Shown here piece after piece: positions 25,006 to 34,530 of a stretch of DNA of 64,000 nucleotides. The DNA comes from an uncultured Lachnospiraceae bacterium (GTDB lineage: Bacteria > Bacillota > Clostridia > Lachnospirales > Lachnospiraceae). The stretch spans positions 1 through 64,000 of the forward strand of contig CAJTOR010000011.1 of the NCBI GenBank assembly GCA_910577675.1, given 5' to 3'. The translations under genes were made by a program, and so were the position numbers. Under the pieces are notes generated by a model. The model was not told the origin of the DNA, made no database searches, and saw only the letters and a list, made by a program, of their open reading frames with translations. Numbering within the stretch: position 1 is the first letter of the stretch; every line of letters begins with the position of its first letter.

Positions 25006-27924
25006 ATGGCGATGAGAAAGAGGTTTGGGGCTCGGCTGTTGGCGGTACTTACCGCGGCGGCACTGCTGCCGTTAGCAGCGCCCGCAAAGCTGTCCGCGGC
25101 ACAGGGGCAGACGGATGGAGCGGCGCAGGAAGCGGATACGCAGGATCTTTTGTCAATTGTTTATGAGACGGTCAGTTATAAAGACTATCTGGCCGCCCAT
25201 AGTGGGGCAGCGTACCCGGATGCTGAAATCCGTATCGAGGGAGGCACATACCAGAGTGCGGAGGCAGGATTTACAAGCGAACAGGGATATGAGGGCTATG
25301 ATGGGAATGTGGCGCTGACCGGGGAAGAGGGGGAGATAACCTGGGAGGTCACAGTTGCAGAAGCCGGTTTTTATCAGATAAAACTTGATTATTTCCCGAT
25401 GGAAGGGAAGGGAAATACAATTGAGCGGGAGCTGCGTATTAACGGGGAACTGCCTTTTGACGGCGCGCAGTCGCTGGAATTTTCCAGAATTTGGAAAAAC
25501 GAAACGGGAGTTAAGGACGATGCGCGCGGCAATCATATCCGCCCGTCGCAAATTGAGGAGCGCGTCTGGCGGGAGGCATGGTGCAAGGATAGTTCCGGCT
25601 ATGAAACGGACGCATACTACTTTTATTTTGAGAAGGGGAAAAACACAATTTCCCTGACCTCGACAAAGGAGCCGATGGCGATCGGCGCGATTACGCTTAA
25701 AAGGCAGCCGCAGGCTGTGGATTACTCTGTGTATTATTCGTCGTTTAAGGATAGGGGCATAAAGGAGGCTGTCCTTTCAGAGCCGATTAAAATTCAGGGC
25801 GAGGATGCAGTGTTAAAATCGGATTCGACACTCTATCCGGTCAACGACCGCACTTCCCCGCTGACGGAGCCATATCATCCGTCCAAGATCCGCATGAACA
25901 GTATTGGCGGGAATAACTGGAACCAGACCGGCCAGTGGATTAGCTGGGAAGTTACCGTACCGGAGGATGGTTTGTATGAGATAGCGGTCAAGTATAAGCA
26001 GAGTATCAAGCAGGGTGTAACAGTTGTGCGCTCGCTTGCCATCGACGGGGAACTGCCGTTTAAGGAAGCTGCCGAGCTGCGCTTTTACTACGACAATAAC
26101 TGGGATATCACAACATTGGGGAACGGGGAGGACAGTTATCGCTTTTACCTTACCGCGGGGAAACATACGCTTACAATGGAAGTGGTGCTTGGCAAGGAGA
26201 TGGCGCAGATTTTAAATGAGGCGGACAACAGTATTTTTGAGTTAAACCGCGCTTACCGCCAGCTTTTGATGGTGATCGGCTCCTCGCCGGATTCCATGCG
26301 TGACTATCAGCTTGAACTAAAAACTCCGGAGGCACTCTCCATTTTAAAGGAGCAGTACGAGATTATTAAGGATCTCTCAGCCAGGGTTAAAGCTTACGCT
26401 AAGGGTTCGAGCGGCAGCGAGTCGGTGGCTCTTGACAATCTGATTATCCAGCTTGGCAATATGAGCAAAAAGCCGGAAACGATCGCGAAGCAGTGGTCGG
26501 CTTTTAAAGATAATATTATTGCGCTCGGTTCCTGGACCCTCTCGATGAAAGAGCAGCCGCTGCAAATTGACTATCTGCTTGTGCAGTCCGCGGACAGTAA
26601 GCTCCCTAAGGCGAAGGCCGGTTTCTGGCAGAAGGTGATGCATGAGTGGAGGGCGTTCCTTGCAAGCTTTACTGAGGATTATGAGAGTATCGGAAATGTT
26701 TACGGTTCCGGCACGGTTGAGGTCTGGATGCTGGCGGATGCGTCCGCTGCGGCTTCCGCGTCAGGTTCCGGCCGCGACCAGGCAAATGTCTTAAAGAATC
26801 TGGTGGACAATTATTTTGTTGAGGCGAAGGGGATTCCGGTCAATGTCAAATTGGTAAACCGCGATATCCTGCTTTCCGCGACACTTGCAGGACAGGGACC
26901 AGACGTGGCGCTCGGAGTTGCGAGCAAGGAACCGGTCAATTACGCATTGCGCAAGGCGGCAACGGATCTGACGCAGTTTTCCGATTTCGACGAGGTTTCC
27001 GACTGGTTCTTCGACGACGCGTTTAATATGTTCCGCTTAAATGACGGGGTGTATGCGCTGCCGCAGACCTCCTCCTTCCCGATGTTATTCTACCGGGCGG
27101 ATATCTTAAAGGAGCTAGGGCTTGATGTGCCGCGCACCTGGGATGAATTTTACCAGTGCCTGGCGGTTATCCAGAAGAATAATATGAATATCGGGATAAG
27201 CCCGGATTATTCTTCCTACGGGATGTGCCTGTACCAGCACGGCGGTTCATACTATGCGCCGGATGGGAAGAGCAGCGGTCTTGATACCGAAGCCGCAGTC
27301 CAGGCATTTACGCAGTGGACGAGTAATTATGTGGACTACCGCATGCCGGTTACCTACGATTTTGCAAACCGGTTCCGCACGGGCGAGATGCCGCTTGCAA
27401 TCGCGGATTACACGCAGTACAGCTATCTCTCCGTATTCGCGCCGGAGATCAAGGGACTCTGGGGCTTTACGGTGGTGCCGGGTTATGAGGATGAGAGCGG
27501 GAATATTGACCATTCCGTCCTTGCGGGGCAGTCGGCGGTGATAATCCTTGATACCTCAAAGCGCAAGCAGGAGTCGTGGGAGTTCTTGAAATGGTGGATG
27601 AGCGAGGAAACGCAGACTTCTTACGGCGTTGAGGTGGAGAACATCCTGGGTGTTGCCGGGCGTGTGGCAACGGCGAATGTTATGGCGTTAGAGAACCTGC
27701 CGTGGACGAGCAGGGATTTGAAACAGTTAAAGGCACAGATGGATTGGGTGAAGGTCGTGCCGGAGATCCCTGGCGGTTATTTTACCGAGCGCCATGTAAA
27801 GAATGCCTTCTATGCGGTCTACAACAGCAATGAAGACCCGCGGGAAACACTTGAGGATTATGTGAAGACGATCAACAACGAAATTACGAACAAGAGAATT
27901 GAGTTTGGCCTGGAGGCAAAATAA
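25006..27924 (+). CDS. solute-binding protein fused to two carbohydrate-binding-like domains
   Basis: The start is taken at ATG 25006, six bases after a GGGGG tract; TTG 25000 and ATG 25003 and 25012 are alternatives. The product is about 972 residues. A signal peptide ends near PLAAPAKLSA; no lipobox Cys is seen. Two similar beta-rich regions follow, about residues 55-230 and 245-395. Each has a W-E-V-T-V-x-E-x-G-x-Y-x-I core (ITWEVTVAEAGFYQI and ISWEVTVPEDGLYEI) and an I-N/D-G-E-L-P-F turn, as in galactose-binding-like or CBM35-type modules. A helical linker (400-560) leads to an ABC family 1 solute-binding domain (about 590-960; GTVEVWMLAD, AGQGPDVALGVAS, LPQTSSFPMLFYRADILKE). Standard solute-binding proteins are about 400-550 residues. 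The two permeases follow. Confidence 0.78.
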   Translation: MAMRKRFGARLLAVLTAAALLPLAAPAKLSAAQGQTDGAAQEADTQDLLSIVYETVSYKDYLAAHSGAAYPDAEIRIEGGTYQSAEAGFTSEQGYEGYDGNVALTGEEGEITWEVTVAEAGFYQIKLDYFPMEGKGNTIERELRINGELPFDGAQSLEFSRIWKNETGVKDDARGNHIRPSQIEERVWREAWCKDSSGYETDAYYFYFEKGKNTISLTSTKEPMAIGAITLKRQPQAVDYSVYYSSFKDRGIKEAVLSEPIKIQGEDAVLKSDSTLYPVNDRTSPLTEPYHPSKIRMNSIGGNNWNQTGQWISWEVTVPEDGLYEIAVKYKQSIKQGVTVVRSLAIDGELPFKEAAELRFYYDNNWDITTLGNGEDSYRFYLTAGKHTLTMEVVLGKEMAQILNEADNSIFELNRAYRQLLMVIGSSPDSMRDYQLELKTPEALSILKEQYEIIKDLSARVKAYAKGSSGSESVALDNLIIQLGNMSKKPETIAKQWSAFKDNIIALGSWTLSMKEQPLQIDYLLVQSADSKLPKAKAGFWQKVMHEWRAFLASFTEDYESIGNVYGSGTVEVWMLADASAAASASGSGRDQANVLKNLVDNYFVEAKGIPVNVKLVNRDILLSATLAGQGPDVALGVASKEPVNYALRKAATDLTQFSDFDEVSDWFFDDAFNMFRLNDGVYALPQTSSFPMLFYRADILKELGLDVPRTWDEFYQCLAVIQKNNMNIGISPDYSSYGMCLYQHGGSYYAPDGKSSGLDTEAAVQAFTQWTSNYVDYRMPVTYDFANRFRTGEMPLAIADYTQYSYLSVFAPEIKGLWGFTVVPGYEDESGNIDHSVLAGQSAVIILDTSKRKQESWEFLKWWMSEETQTSYGVEVENILGVAGRVATANVMALENLPWTSRDLKQLKAQMDWVKVVPEIPGGYFTERHVKNAFYAVYNSNEDPRETLEDYVKTINNEITNKRIEFGLEAK

Positions 27925-27949
27925 AATCAATTGAAAATGAGGTAGGAAA

Positions 27950-28894
27950 ATGGAGAAGGGTTTGGTGCATGTTCTGCGGGCGGATCTTGCGAGAAGGCGG
28001 AAGGCCACCTGGAAACAGATGAAAAAATCAAAAATATCATTTTTGTTTATTGCCCCGTACTGCATTATCTTTACGGTATTTTATCTGGTTCCTGTAGTGA
28101 CCTCGATCGGGCTTAGCTTTACCTACTACAATGTCCTTGAGTCGCCCCGCTTTATCGGCTGGCAGAACTATATCAATTTATTTTTTGCGGATGATGTGTT
28201 TTTGACGGCGGTTAAAAATACCTTCCTTTTCGCGGTGGTCACAGGACCGGTGGGATATTTTATGGCGCTGATTATCGCCTGGATGATTAATGAGATTAAA
28301 AGACCGGTACTGCGCGCGATTATGACTTTAGTTTTTTACGCGCCGACCATTTCGGGGCAGGCGTACTTTATCTGGAAGTTTATTTTTTCCAGCGACTCTT
28401 ACGGTTTTGCAAACGGGTGGTTGATGAAGCTTGGGGCTACCTACTCGCCGATTCTATGGTTTGAGGATGGGAAGTATATCCAGCCGATTCTGATTGTAGT
28501 TGTTTTGTGGATGAGTATGGGAACCGGGTTCCTCTCCTTTATCGCAGGTCTTCAAAATGTAGACCGAAGCCTTTATGAGGCGGGTTATATGGACGGGATT
28601 AAGAACCGTTTTCAGGAGCTTTGGTATATTACGCTCCCGTCAATGAAGCCGCAGTTAATGTTCGGTGCGGTTATGACGATCACCTCGTCCTTTGCCATCC
28701 ATGACCAGTTAGCAGCCCTAGCAGGTTTCCCAAGTGTCGGCTACGCGGCGCACACGGTGGTATCGCACTTGGTCGATTACGGTACGATCCGCTTTGAGAT
28801 GGGTTATGCCTCTGCGATAGCAACCTTACTGTTCATGGTTATGATACTCTGCAACAAGCTGGTACAATTCCTGTTACGAAAGGTGGGACAATAA
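27950..28894 (+). CDS. sugar ABC transporter permease, MalF-like (module 1)
   Basis: This 314-residue protein starts at ATG 27950 after GAGGTAGG. It has six membrane segments. The EAA loop is EAGYMDGIKNRFQELWYITLP (residues about 204-224), the site where the ATPase docks in CUT1 importers. It forms the channel with the next gene and should receive substrate from the CBM-fused solute-binding protein immediately upstream. No ATPase is encoded in the locus, so a shared MsmK/UgpC-type ATPase elsewhere is needed. Confidence 0.92.
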   Translation: MEKGLVHVLRADLARRRKATWKQMKKSKISFLFIAPYCIIFTVFYLVPVVTSIGLSFTYYNVLESPRFIGWQNYINLFFADDVFLTAVKNTFLFAVVTGPVGYFMALIIAWMINEIKRPVLRAIMTLVFYAPTISGQAYFIWKFIFSSDSYGFANGWLMKLGATYSPILWFEDGKYIQPILIVVVLWMSMGTGFLSFIAGLQNVDRSLYEAGYMDGIKNRFQELWYITLPSMKPQLMFGAVMTITSSFAIHDQLAALAGFPSVGYAAHTVVSHLVDYGTIRFEMGYASAIATLLFMVMILCNKLVQFLLRKVGQ

Positions 28895-28895
28895 A

Positions 28896-29774
28896 ATGAG
28901 TGCAGTTTCCGCAGTTTTTAGAAAAAAGAAACGCGCAAAGCCGAACCATTCCGCAGCAGGAAACTTCCTTAATATGCTGCTCCTGGTTCTGATGGGCGCT
29001 TTTATGGTGGTGCCTCTTGTGCTCTCCATCAGCAACTCCCTAAAGCCGCTTGAGGAATTGTTTGTATTCCCGCCAAGGCTTCTGGTTCGAAACCCTACGG
29101 GGAAGAATTACCACGATGTATTTGTGCTGATGTCCGAATCGTGGGTGCCATTTTCAAGATACATATTCAATACGGTATTTATCACACTTACCGGCACTTT
29201 GGGGCATCTGATTATCGCAAGTATGTGTGCCTACGCACTGGCGAAACATAAATTCCCGGGGAGGAATATAATCTTTGGAATTATTGTGACCGCGCTGATG
29301 TTCTCAGGACAGGTGACGGCGATCCCGAACTATCTGATAATGAGTAAGATTGGATGGCTCGACCACTATGTTGCAATCGTGGTTCCGGCGCTGGCAAAAC
29401 CATTAGGACTCTTCCTTATGAAACAGTTTATGGAGCAGATACCGGACACACTACTCGAGGCGGCACGAATAGACGGGGCAAGCGAGTTCCACACATTTTT
29501 CAGGATTGCCATGCCCCAGGTAAAATCCGCCTGGCTGACGCTTATAATCTTTTCGTTCCAGGATCTGTGGAACACACAGGGGGCGAACTATATTTACAGC
29601 GAGGAATTAAAGACACTGCCTTACGCGCTCTCCCAGATTGCGGCGGGTGGTATCTCAAGAGCAGGGGCGACAGCGGCGGTAACGGTTATTATGATGGTTG
29701 TCCCGATTGTGATTTTCGTGGTCAGCCAGAGTAATATTATTGAAACCATGGCATCTTCGGGTATCAAGGAATAG
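28896..29774 (+). CDS. sugar ABC transporter permease, MalG-like (module 1)
   Basis: This 292-residue protein starts at ATG 28896, one base after the previous stop; GAAAGGTGGG at the end of the upstream gene serves as binding site. It has six membrane segments and the EAA loop LLEAARIDGASEFHTFFRIA (residues about 187-206). It is the second half of the CUT1-type channel. Confidence 0.92.
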   Translation: MSAVSAVFRKKKRAKPNHSAAGNFLNMLLLVLMGAFMVVPLVLSISNSLKPLEELFVFPPRLLVRNPTGKNYHDVFVLMSESWVPFSRYIFNTVFITLTGTLGHLIIASMCAYALAKHKFPGRNIIFGIIVTALMFSGQVTAIPNYLIMSKIGWLDHYVAIVVPALAKPLGLFLMKQFMEQIPDTLLEAARIDGASEFHTFFRIAMPQVKSAWLTLIIFSFQDLWNTQGANYIYSEELKTLPYALSQIAAGGISRAGATAAVTVIMMVVPIVIFVVSQSNIIETMASSGIKE

Positions 29775-29788
29775 GAGGGGAGGCAAAT

Positions 29789-31291
29789 ATGAAAAATTCA
29801 AAGAATTTTGCAAAGCTGCTCTGCGCGTTTCTTGCAGCGGTATGCCTGCTTTTCCCGGCGGTAACGGTGAATGCTGACACGATGCCATATGACACATACA
29901 GTTATGACTGGTGGGGTGAGGATGTGTTGCAGCCGCCCGCGTACCTTTATTCGCAGGAATTATCTTATTTGCAGTCGGGTACCAACCTGAAAAATCCGCA
30001 GGATCTCTTTTTCCGGGATAATGTGCTGTATGTGGCCGATACGGATAACAACCGGGTTATTGCGCTCGATGTGACCGGGGCTATGCTTTTTGAGATTGCA
30101 GTCTTCACATCGGAAGCGAATGCGGAAGATACTTTTAAACAGCCGCAGGGCATTTTTGTAACGGAGGAAGGGCATCTGTATGTTGCAGATTCCGGGAACG
30201 GCCGCATTGTGGAATTTTCGCCGCAGCAGGAATTTATCCGCGAGATTGGCAGGCCTGTGACCGAGCTGATTACGGATGCACAGAAGTATGTGCCGACAAA
30301 GGTGGTTGTGGATGACGCGGGGAGAATCTATGTGATCGCCTACGGGATTAACATGGGGCTCGTTGAATTTGACCGCAACGGGGAATTTCAGGGATTTATG
30401 GGTGCCACACAGGTTACGGTATCCATGTTCGAATATATATGGAAGAATTATTTTTCCACCGACGCGCAGAAGCAGAGGATGGAAACCATTATCCCGACCG
30501 AGTACAGCAATATTTTTGTGGATCAGAGTAATTTCGTCTATGCGACCATCTCAAACCTTTCGGATGAAGACCATTTAAATGGTGCGGATGCGGTAAGACG
30601 TTTGAACCCAACCGGAACGGATGTGCTAAGAAGACTGGGGAATACAGATATTATTGGAGATTTGTACAACGCGACGGACGATGCTGCATGGTCTTCTTTT
30701 ACGGATATTTCCGCGACCAAGTACGGCTGTTATTTTATCCTTGATAATGCCGGGGGAAAGATTTTCTGCTACGATTACGACGGCAATTCGCTCTTTATTT
30801 TCGGCGGCAAGGGCGGGCGGGCAGGTCTTACCAGGAACCCGGTGGCGCTTGCGCTAAATGATGACCAGTCAAAAATTTATGTGCTCGATGCACAGCTTGG
30901 CAGCATCCTGGTCTACGAGATTACGGAATATGGTAGCGCGCTTCTCGGTGCACTCTCCGCCCACCATGCGGGGAATGAGGAACTCTCGTTTGAACTCTGG
31001 CAGGAAGTGCTGCTTCGCAATGCCAACAGCGAAGTCGCCTATATTGGTATCGGAAAGACCTATTTAAAAGAGGGGCGCTACAAGGAGGCGATGGAATATT
31101 TCGAACTTGGAAACAGTCGGAAATATTACACGAAGGCATTCCAGTTCTACCGCAAGGAACTGATGCAGAATAATTTCGGGAAATATATGGGTGTAATTGC
31201 CGGGATTATCATTCTCGCTCTGGTTTATGTGGCAGCTAAAAAAATAAAAAGATGGGTAGGTGAGGCGAAATGCAATATCTCAGGACGCTAA
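29789..31291 (+). CDS. membrane-anchored NHL beta-propeller plus TPR protein
   Basis: This 500-residue protein starts at ATG 29789 after TAGGAGGGGAGG. A signal peptide (LLCAFLAAVCLLFPAVTVNA) leads to NHL repeats over about residues 60-385: NPQDLFFRDNVLYVADTDNN, QPQGIFVTEEGHLYVADSGN, VPTKVVVDDAGRIYVI and NPVALALNDDQSKIYVLDA. A TPR-like pair follows (about 400-455; ELWQEVLLRNANSEVAYIGI, YLKEGRYKEAMEYFELGN). A single helix near 470-487 (MGVIAGIIILALVYVAA) and a basic tail anchor it with the propeller outside. No catalytic motif is visible. NHL domains usually bind proteins or ligands, so it may be a surface scaffold or sensor for the transporter. The next gene overlaps it by 22 bases, a sign of tight translational coupling. 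Confidence 0.8.
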   Translation: MKNSKNFAKLLCAFLAAVCLLFPAVTVNADTMPYDTYSYDWWGEDVLQPPAYLYSQELSYLQSGTNLKNPQDLFFRDNVLYVADTDNNRVIALDVTGAMLFEIAVFTSEANAEDTFKQPQGIFVTEEGHLYVADSGNGRIVEFSPQQEFIREIGRPVTELITDAQKYVPTKVVVDDAGRIYVIAYGINMGLVEFDRNGEFQGFMGATQVTVSMFEYIWKNYFSTDAQKQRMETIIPTEYSNIFVDQSNFVYATISNLSDEDHLNGADAVRRLNPTGTDVLRRLGNTDIIGDLYNATDDAAWSSFTDISATKYGCYFILDNAGGKIFCYDYDGNSLFIFGGKGGRAGLTRNPVALALNDDQSKIYVLDAQLGSILVYEITEYGSALLGALSAHHAGNEELSFELWQEVLLRNANSEVAYIGIGKTYLKEGRYKEAMEYFELGNSRKYYTKAFQFYRKELMQNNFGKYMGVIAGIIILALVYVAAKKIKRWVGEAKCNISGR

Positions 31292-31890
31292 AATATGGGT
31301 TCCATGTTATTTTCCATCCCTTTGACGGCTTTTGGGATCTGAAAAAAGAGCGCCGCGGTTCCGTTGCCGCTTCCCTTACCTTTGTTGCGCTGACAATTTT
31401 TATGCTTGTGGTGCAGAAGCAGAATACGGCGTTCCTGTTTAATAAAAACCGTCTGGAAACGATCGATGTTATGGTGGATATTATATCGGTTGGGCTTATG
31501 TGTATTCTCTGGTGCATCTCAAACTGGTGTCTGACTTCGCTGATGGACGGCGAGGGAAAAATGCGGGATATAATCATATTTACCGGGTACTCGTTAATCC
31601 CGCTCTGGCTGATTCAATTTCCGCTTGTCGGTATGAGCCATCTGATCACAGTCGAGGAGGGAACCTTCTACTATGTATTTGCGACCATAAGTTTTATCTG
31701 GACGGGGGCGCTGCTCTTGTTCGGAATGATGGTGACACACCAATACTCGGTGAAGAAAACGATTTTTACAACAATTCTTACAATTATTGGTATGGCGATC
31801 CTGCTCTTTATCGGGCTGCTCTTTTTCAGTGTAATTCAGCAGATTGTATCTTTTGTAGTGACGATCTACAAAGAAGTAAGATTCCGGTAA
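31270..31890 (+). CDS. Yip1-domain membrane protein
   Basis: This 206-residue protein starts at ATG 31270 inside the end of the NHL-TPR gene, with TAGGTGAGG as binding site. The N-terminus YGFHVIFHPFDGFWDLKKER is typical of bacterial Yip1/DUF-type membrane proteins, which carry a P-F-D/S-x-x-x-x-l motif before the first helix. Five membrane segments follow (for example SVAASLTFVALTIFMLVV and DIIIFTGYSLIPLWLIQFPL). The function of bacterial Yip1 proteins is not established. The 22-base overlap and operon position suggest a membrane partner of the NHL-TPR protein. Confidence 0.75.
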   Translation: MQYLRTLKYGFHVIFHPFDGFWDLKKERRGSVAASLTFVALTIFMLVVQKQNTAFLFNKNRLETIDVMVDIISVGLMCILWCISNWCLTSLMDGEGKMRDIIIFTGYSLIPLWLIQFPLVGMSHLITVEEGTFYYVFATISFIWTGALLLFGMMVTHQYSVKKTIFTTILTIIGMAILLFIGLLFFSVIQQIVSFVVTIYKEVRFR

Positions 31891-31959
31891 TTAAAGGGCT
31901 TTTGCATGGGACAAAATGGTCGAGAATGTCGCTTTTGCGGCAGGAGGTGAAGGTGGAAT

Positions 31960-34524
31960 ATGATGAAAAAGTGGTTAAAAAAAGCGGCGGCGCTCGTACT
32001 TACTGCCTGCATCGCCCTCGCGCCTAGCGAGGGATGGCATGGGGTGGGAGATAGTAAAGTGCAGGCTGCGGAATCGGAAATTCCTTCTGGCATGAAGCTA
32101 GTGGCGCAGAATGATGAGCTGATGCTCTATATCGATGAGAAGAGCACCTGTGTTGCCGTCCTTATAAAGGAAAGCGGTGATATCTGGTACTCAAACCCGC
32201 AGGGAATTGATGCCGATACGGTTGCGAGCGCCTACCATAAGGATCTGATGCGCTCCCAATTTTCCATCCGTTATTTCAATCAGAGCGCACAGTCTGCCGA
32301 GATGGATAACTATTCGGACAGCATCGCGAACGGTCAGTTTGAAATTACGTACAATGCGGATGGGGTAAGTATACTTTACCGGCTCGGTGAGCTGGCGGAT
32401 AAATATATTCTGCCGCAGGTTATCAGCGAGGAGAGATATTTAGAGTTTACCGGGAAGATGGAGAAAAATCCAAAGAAGAAGACGGATCGGGCGTATAATT
32501 ATCTGGATTCCGCAGATATGAGGGATGAAGACAGGGAAAATTACCTTGAACTATATCCTACGTTTGCTGACCATAATCTCTATGTGCTCCAGTCGGGTAC
32601 ACAGGATTACAAAAAAGAGGAGCTTATGGGCTATTTTGCCGAAGTCGGCTACACCGCCGAGGACTTGGCATTGGATAATGAGGAAAACGGCGTTTTGTCC
32701 GTGAATGAGAAGCCGTGGTTTAATGTGACCTTGGAGTATAAGTTGGACGGGGCAAACCTTGTGGCTTTTATTGATCCAGAGAAGGTGGAGTACAACACTG
32801 AAAACTATTATCTCGTGGATATTGACCTGCTGGAGTTTTTCGGTGCGGCAGGAGCGGGGGAAGAGGGATATCTGTTCGTACCCGACGGGAGCGGGGCACT
32901 GATTTATCTGAATTCAGGAAAGAAGGACAGCGCTTATATCGCTTCCGTGTACGGGAGGGATATCACGAATTCTTTTAACAGCAAGATGAAATCCGAGATC
33001 GACCAGGCTGTGACCGTGCGCATGCCGGTTTTCGGTTTAAAGACCGGGGATAAGGCATGGTTTGCGGTGATAGAGGAGAATGCGGCAGCCGCGGATATCA
33101 ATGCGGACAATGCGGGGAAGACAAACGGTTACAATAATGTATATGCTGGTTTTTCCTATCTAAGCTACGGTAAGATATCGCTCGGAGATGTGGTCGGAAG
33201 CCAGACATTCCAGATGTATTCGCCTAAGGAATTTGAGGGAAATTTCAGTGTGCGCTACGGTTTTTTGCACGGGGATAAAGCCAATTACACGGGGATGGCA
33301 CATATGTACCAGTCCTACCTCGAAGATAAAGGGGTGTTAAAAAGACAGGAGACAGGGAATGCGGTGCCGCTGTATGCGAACCTGATTGGCGCGATCGAGA
33401 AGACAAAATCGATTTTCGGTATCAAATATATGGCGACGCAGGAACTGACCACCTACAAGCAGGCGGAGGAGATTGTAGAAGAACTTTTGCAGGGCGGGGT
33501 TAAAAACATAAAAATCCAGTATCTTGGATGGTCGGAGGGCGGACTGCACGGGACAGCACCAAAAGCTGCTTCCGCGATTTCAAAGCTTAATTCCTCCGGT
33601 GTTTCTCTAAAGAAATTCCTGTCCGATATGGAAGCGAAAGGGATCAAAGTGTTTCATTCCACAGAATTGCAGTATGTGTACAAGAGTGTGTTTGCCGATG
33701 GCTATGCTTCCGGATCACATGCACCTCAGTACTATGACAAATCAATGGTTCGCACGGGCGAATACCTGATCCCGAACGGAATGCTTGTAAAGCGGACGGT
33801 TGATTTGATAAGCCCTTACTATGTGGAATCGTTTGCGAAGGATTTTGGAAAGAAAATTAGCAAGTATAAGTTGAGCGGGGTTTCTGTTAATACCCTTGCA
33901 TCGGAACTGTATTCGGACTATGCGACAAAAAGGTATACTGACCGCACCCGCGCCGCAGAATATAATGCGAAGGCGCTAGAGTATCTGGGAAATGCGGTGG
34001 GCGGCAATGTGCTGGCAGAAAATGCAAACGCATATTCGTTGCAGTGGGTTTCCGATATTATCAATGTGCCGTTTGACAGCAACCAGAGCAGGATTTTGGA
34101 TGAAACTGTTCCGTTTTATGCGATTGTGCTGCACGGTTACAAGGACTTTGCCGGCTCCATGTTAAATTTGACGGATGATTATGAAACGGCGGTATTGCAG
34201 AGTGTGGAGTGCGGTGCAGGACTTTCTTTCGAGTGGATTTACGGGGATAACCATCTGTTAAAGAACACGGATTTTGATTCCCTTTATTCGATTAATTTTG
34301 CTGCGTGGAAGGAAAAAGCACTCGCGGCGTATAACAGGGTAAACGCGGCGGTCGGCAGTGTGCAGGGACAGAAGATAACGGCGCATGAAAAACTGGCTGA
34401 CAAAGTGTATGCAACAACCTACGAGGATGGAACCCGCGTGATTGTCAACTACAATAAAACTGCTGTGTCGGCAGCCGGACAGACCGTGAATGCGCGTGAT
34501 TTCGTTGTAGTAAAGGGGAGGTGA
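31960..34524 (+). CDS. secreted DUF5696-type protein
   Basis: This 854-residue protein starts at ATG 31960 with AGGAGGTGA at 31942-31950. A signal peptide (WLKKAAALVLTACIALAP) is clear; the Cys in it is not in a good lipobox. The N-terminal 300 residues are beta-rich (MKLVAQNDELMLYIDEKS, SGDIWYSNPQGID, LFVPDGSGALIYLNSGK). The C-terminal half, from about residue 480, looks like a barrel: IKIQYLGWSEGG, MEAKGIKVFHSTELQYVY, LLISPYY-like segments (DLISPYYVESFAKDFG), then NVLAENANAYSLQWV, VPFYAIVLHGYKDFAG and SFEWIYGDNHLL. I assign it from memory to DUF5696. The fold suggests a glycoside hydrolase, but no catalytic pair can be named. It sits between the Yip1-like gene and the second permease pair. 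Confidence 0.65.
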   Translation: MMKKWLKKAAALVLTACIALAPSEGWHGVGDSKVQAAESEIPSGMKLVAQNDELMLYIDEKSTCVAVLIKESGDIWYSNPQGIDADTVASAYHKDLMRSQFSIRYFNQSAQSAEMDNYSDSIANGQFEITYNADGVSILYRLGELADKYILPQVISEERYLEFTGKMEKNPKKKTDRAYNYLDSADMRDEDRENYLELYPTFADHNLYVLQSGTQDYKKEELMGYFAEVGYTAEDLALDNEENGVLSVNEKPWFNVTLEYKLDGANLVAFIDPEKVEYNTENYYLVDIDLLEFFGAAGAGEEGYLFVPDGSGALIYLNSGKKDSAYIASVYGRDITNSFNSKMKSEIDQAVTVRMPVFGLKTGDKAWFAVIEENAAAADINADNAGKTNGYNNVYAGFSYLSYGKISLGDVVGSQTFQMYSPKEFEGNFSVRYGFLHGDKANYTGMAHMYQSYLEDKGVLKRQETGNAVPLYANLIGAIEKTKSIFGIKYMATQELTTYKQAEEIVEELLQGGVKNIKIQYLGWSEGGLHGTAPKAASAISKLNSSGVSLKKFLSDMEAKGIKVFHSTELQYVYKSVFADGYASGSHAPQYYDKSMVRTGEYLIPNGMLVKRTVDLISPYYVESFAKDFGKKISKYKLSGVSVNTLASELYSDYATKRYTDRTRAAEYNAKALEYLGNAVGGNVLAENANAYSLQWVSDIINVPFDSNQSRILDETVPFYAIVLHGYKDFAGSMLNLTDDYETAVLQSVECGAGLSFEWIYGDNHLLKNTDFDSLYSINFAAWKEKALAAYNRVNAAVGSVQGQKITAHEKLADKVYATTYEDGTRVIVNYNKTAVSAAGQTVNARDFVVVKGR

Positions 34525-34530
34525 GGCAAA

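Noticed and set aside
29080..29100. tRNA T-loop-like GGTTCGAAACC
   Set aside because: It lies within a permease coding region and no acceptor or anticodon stems surround it.
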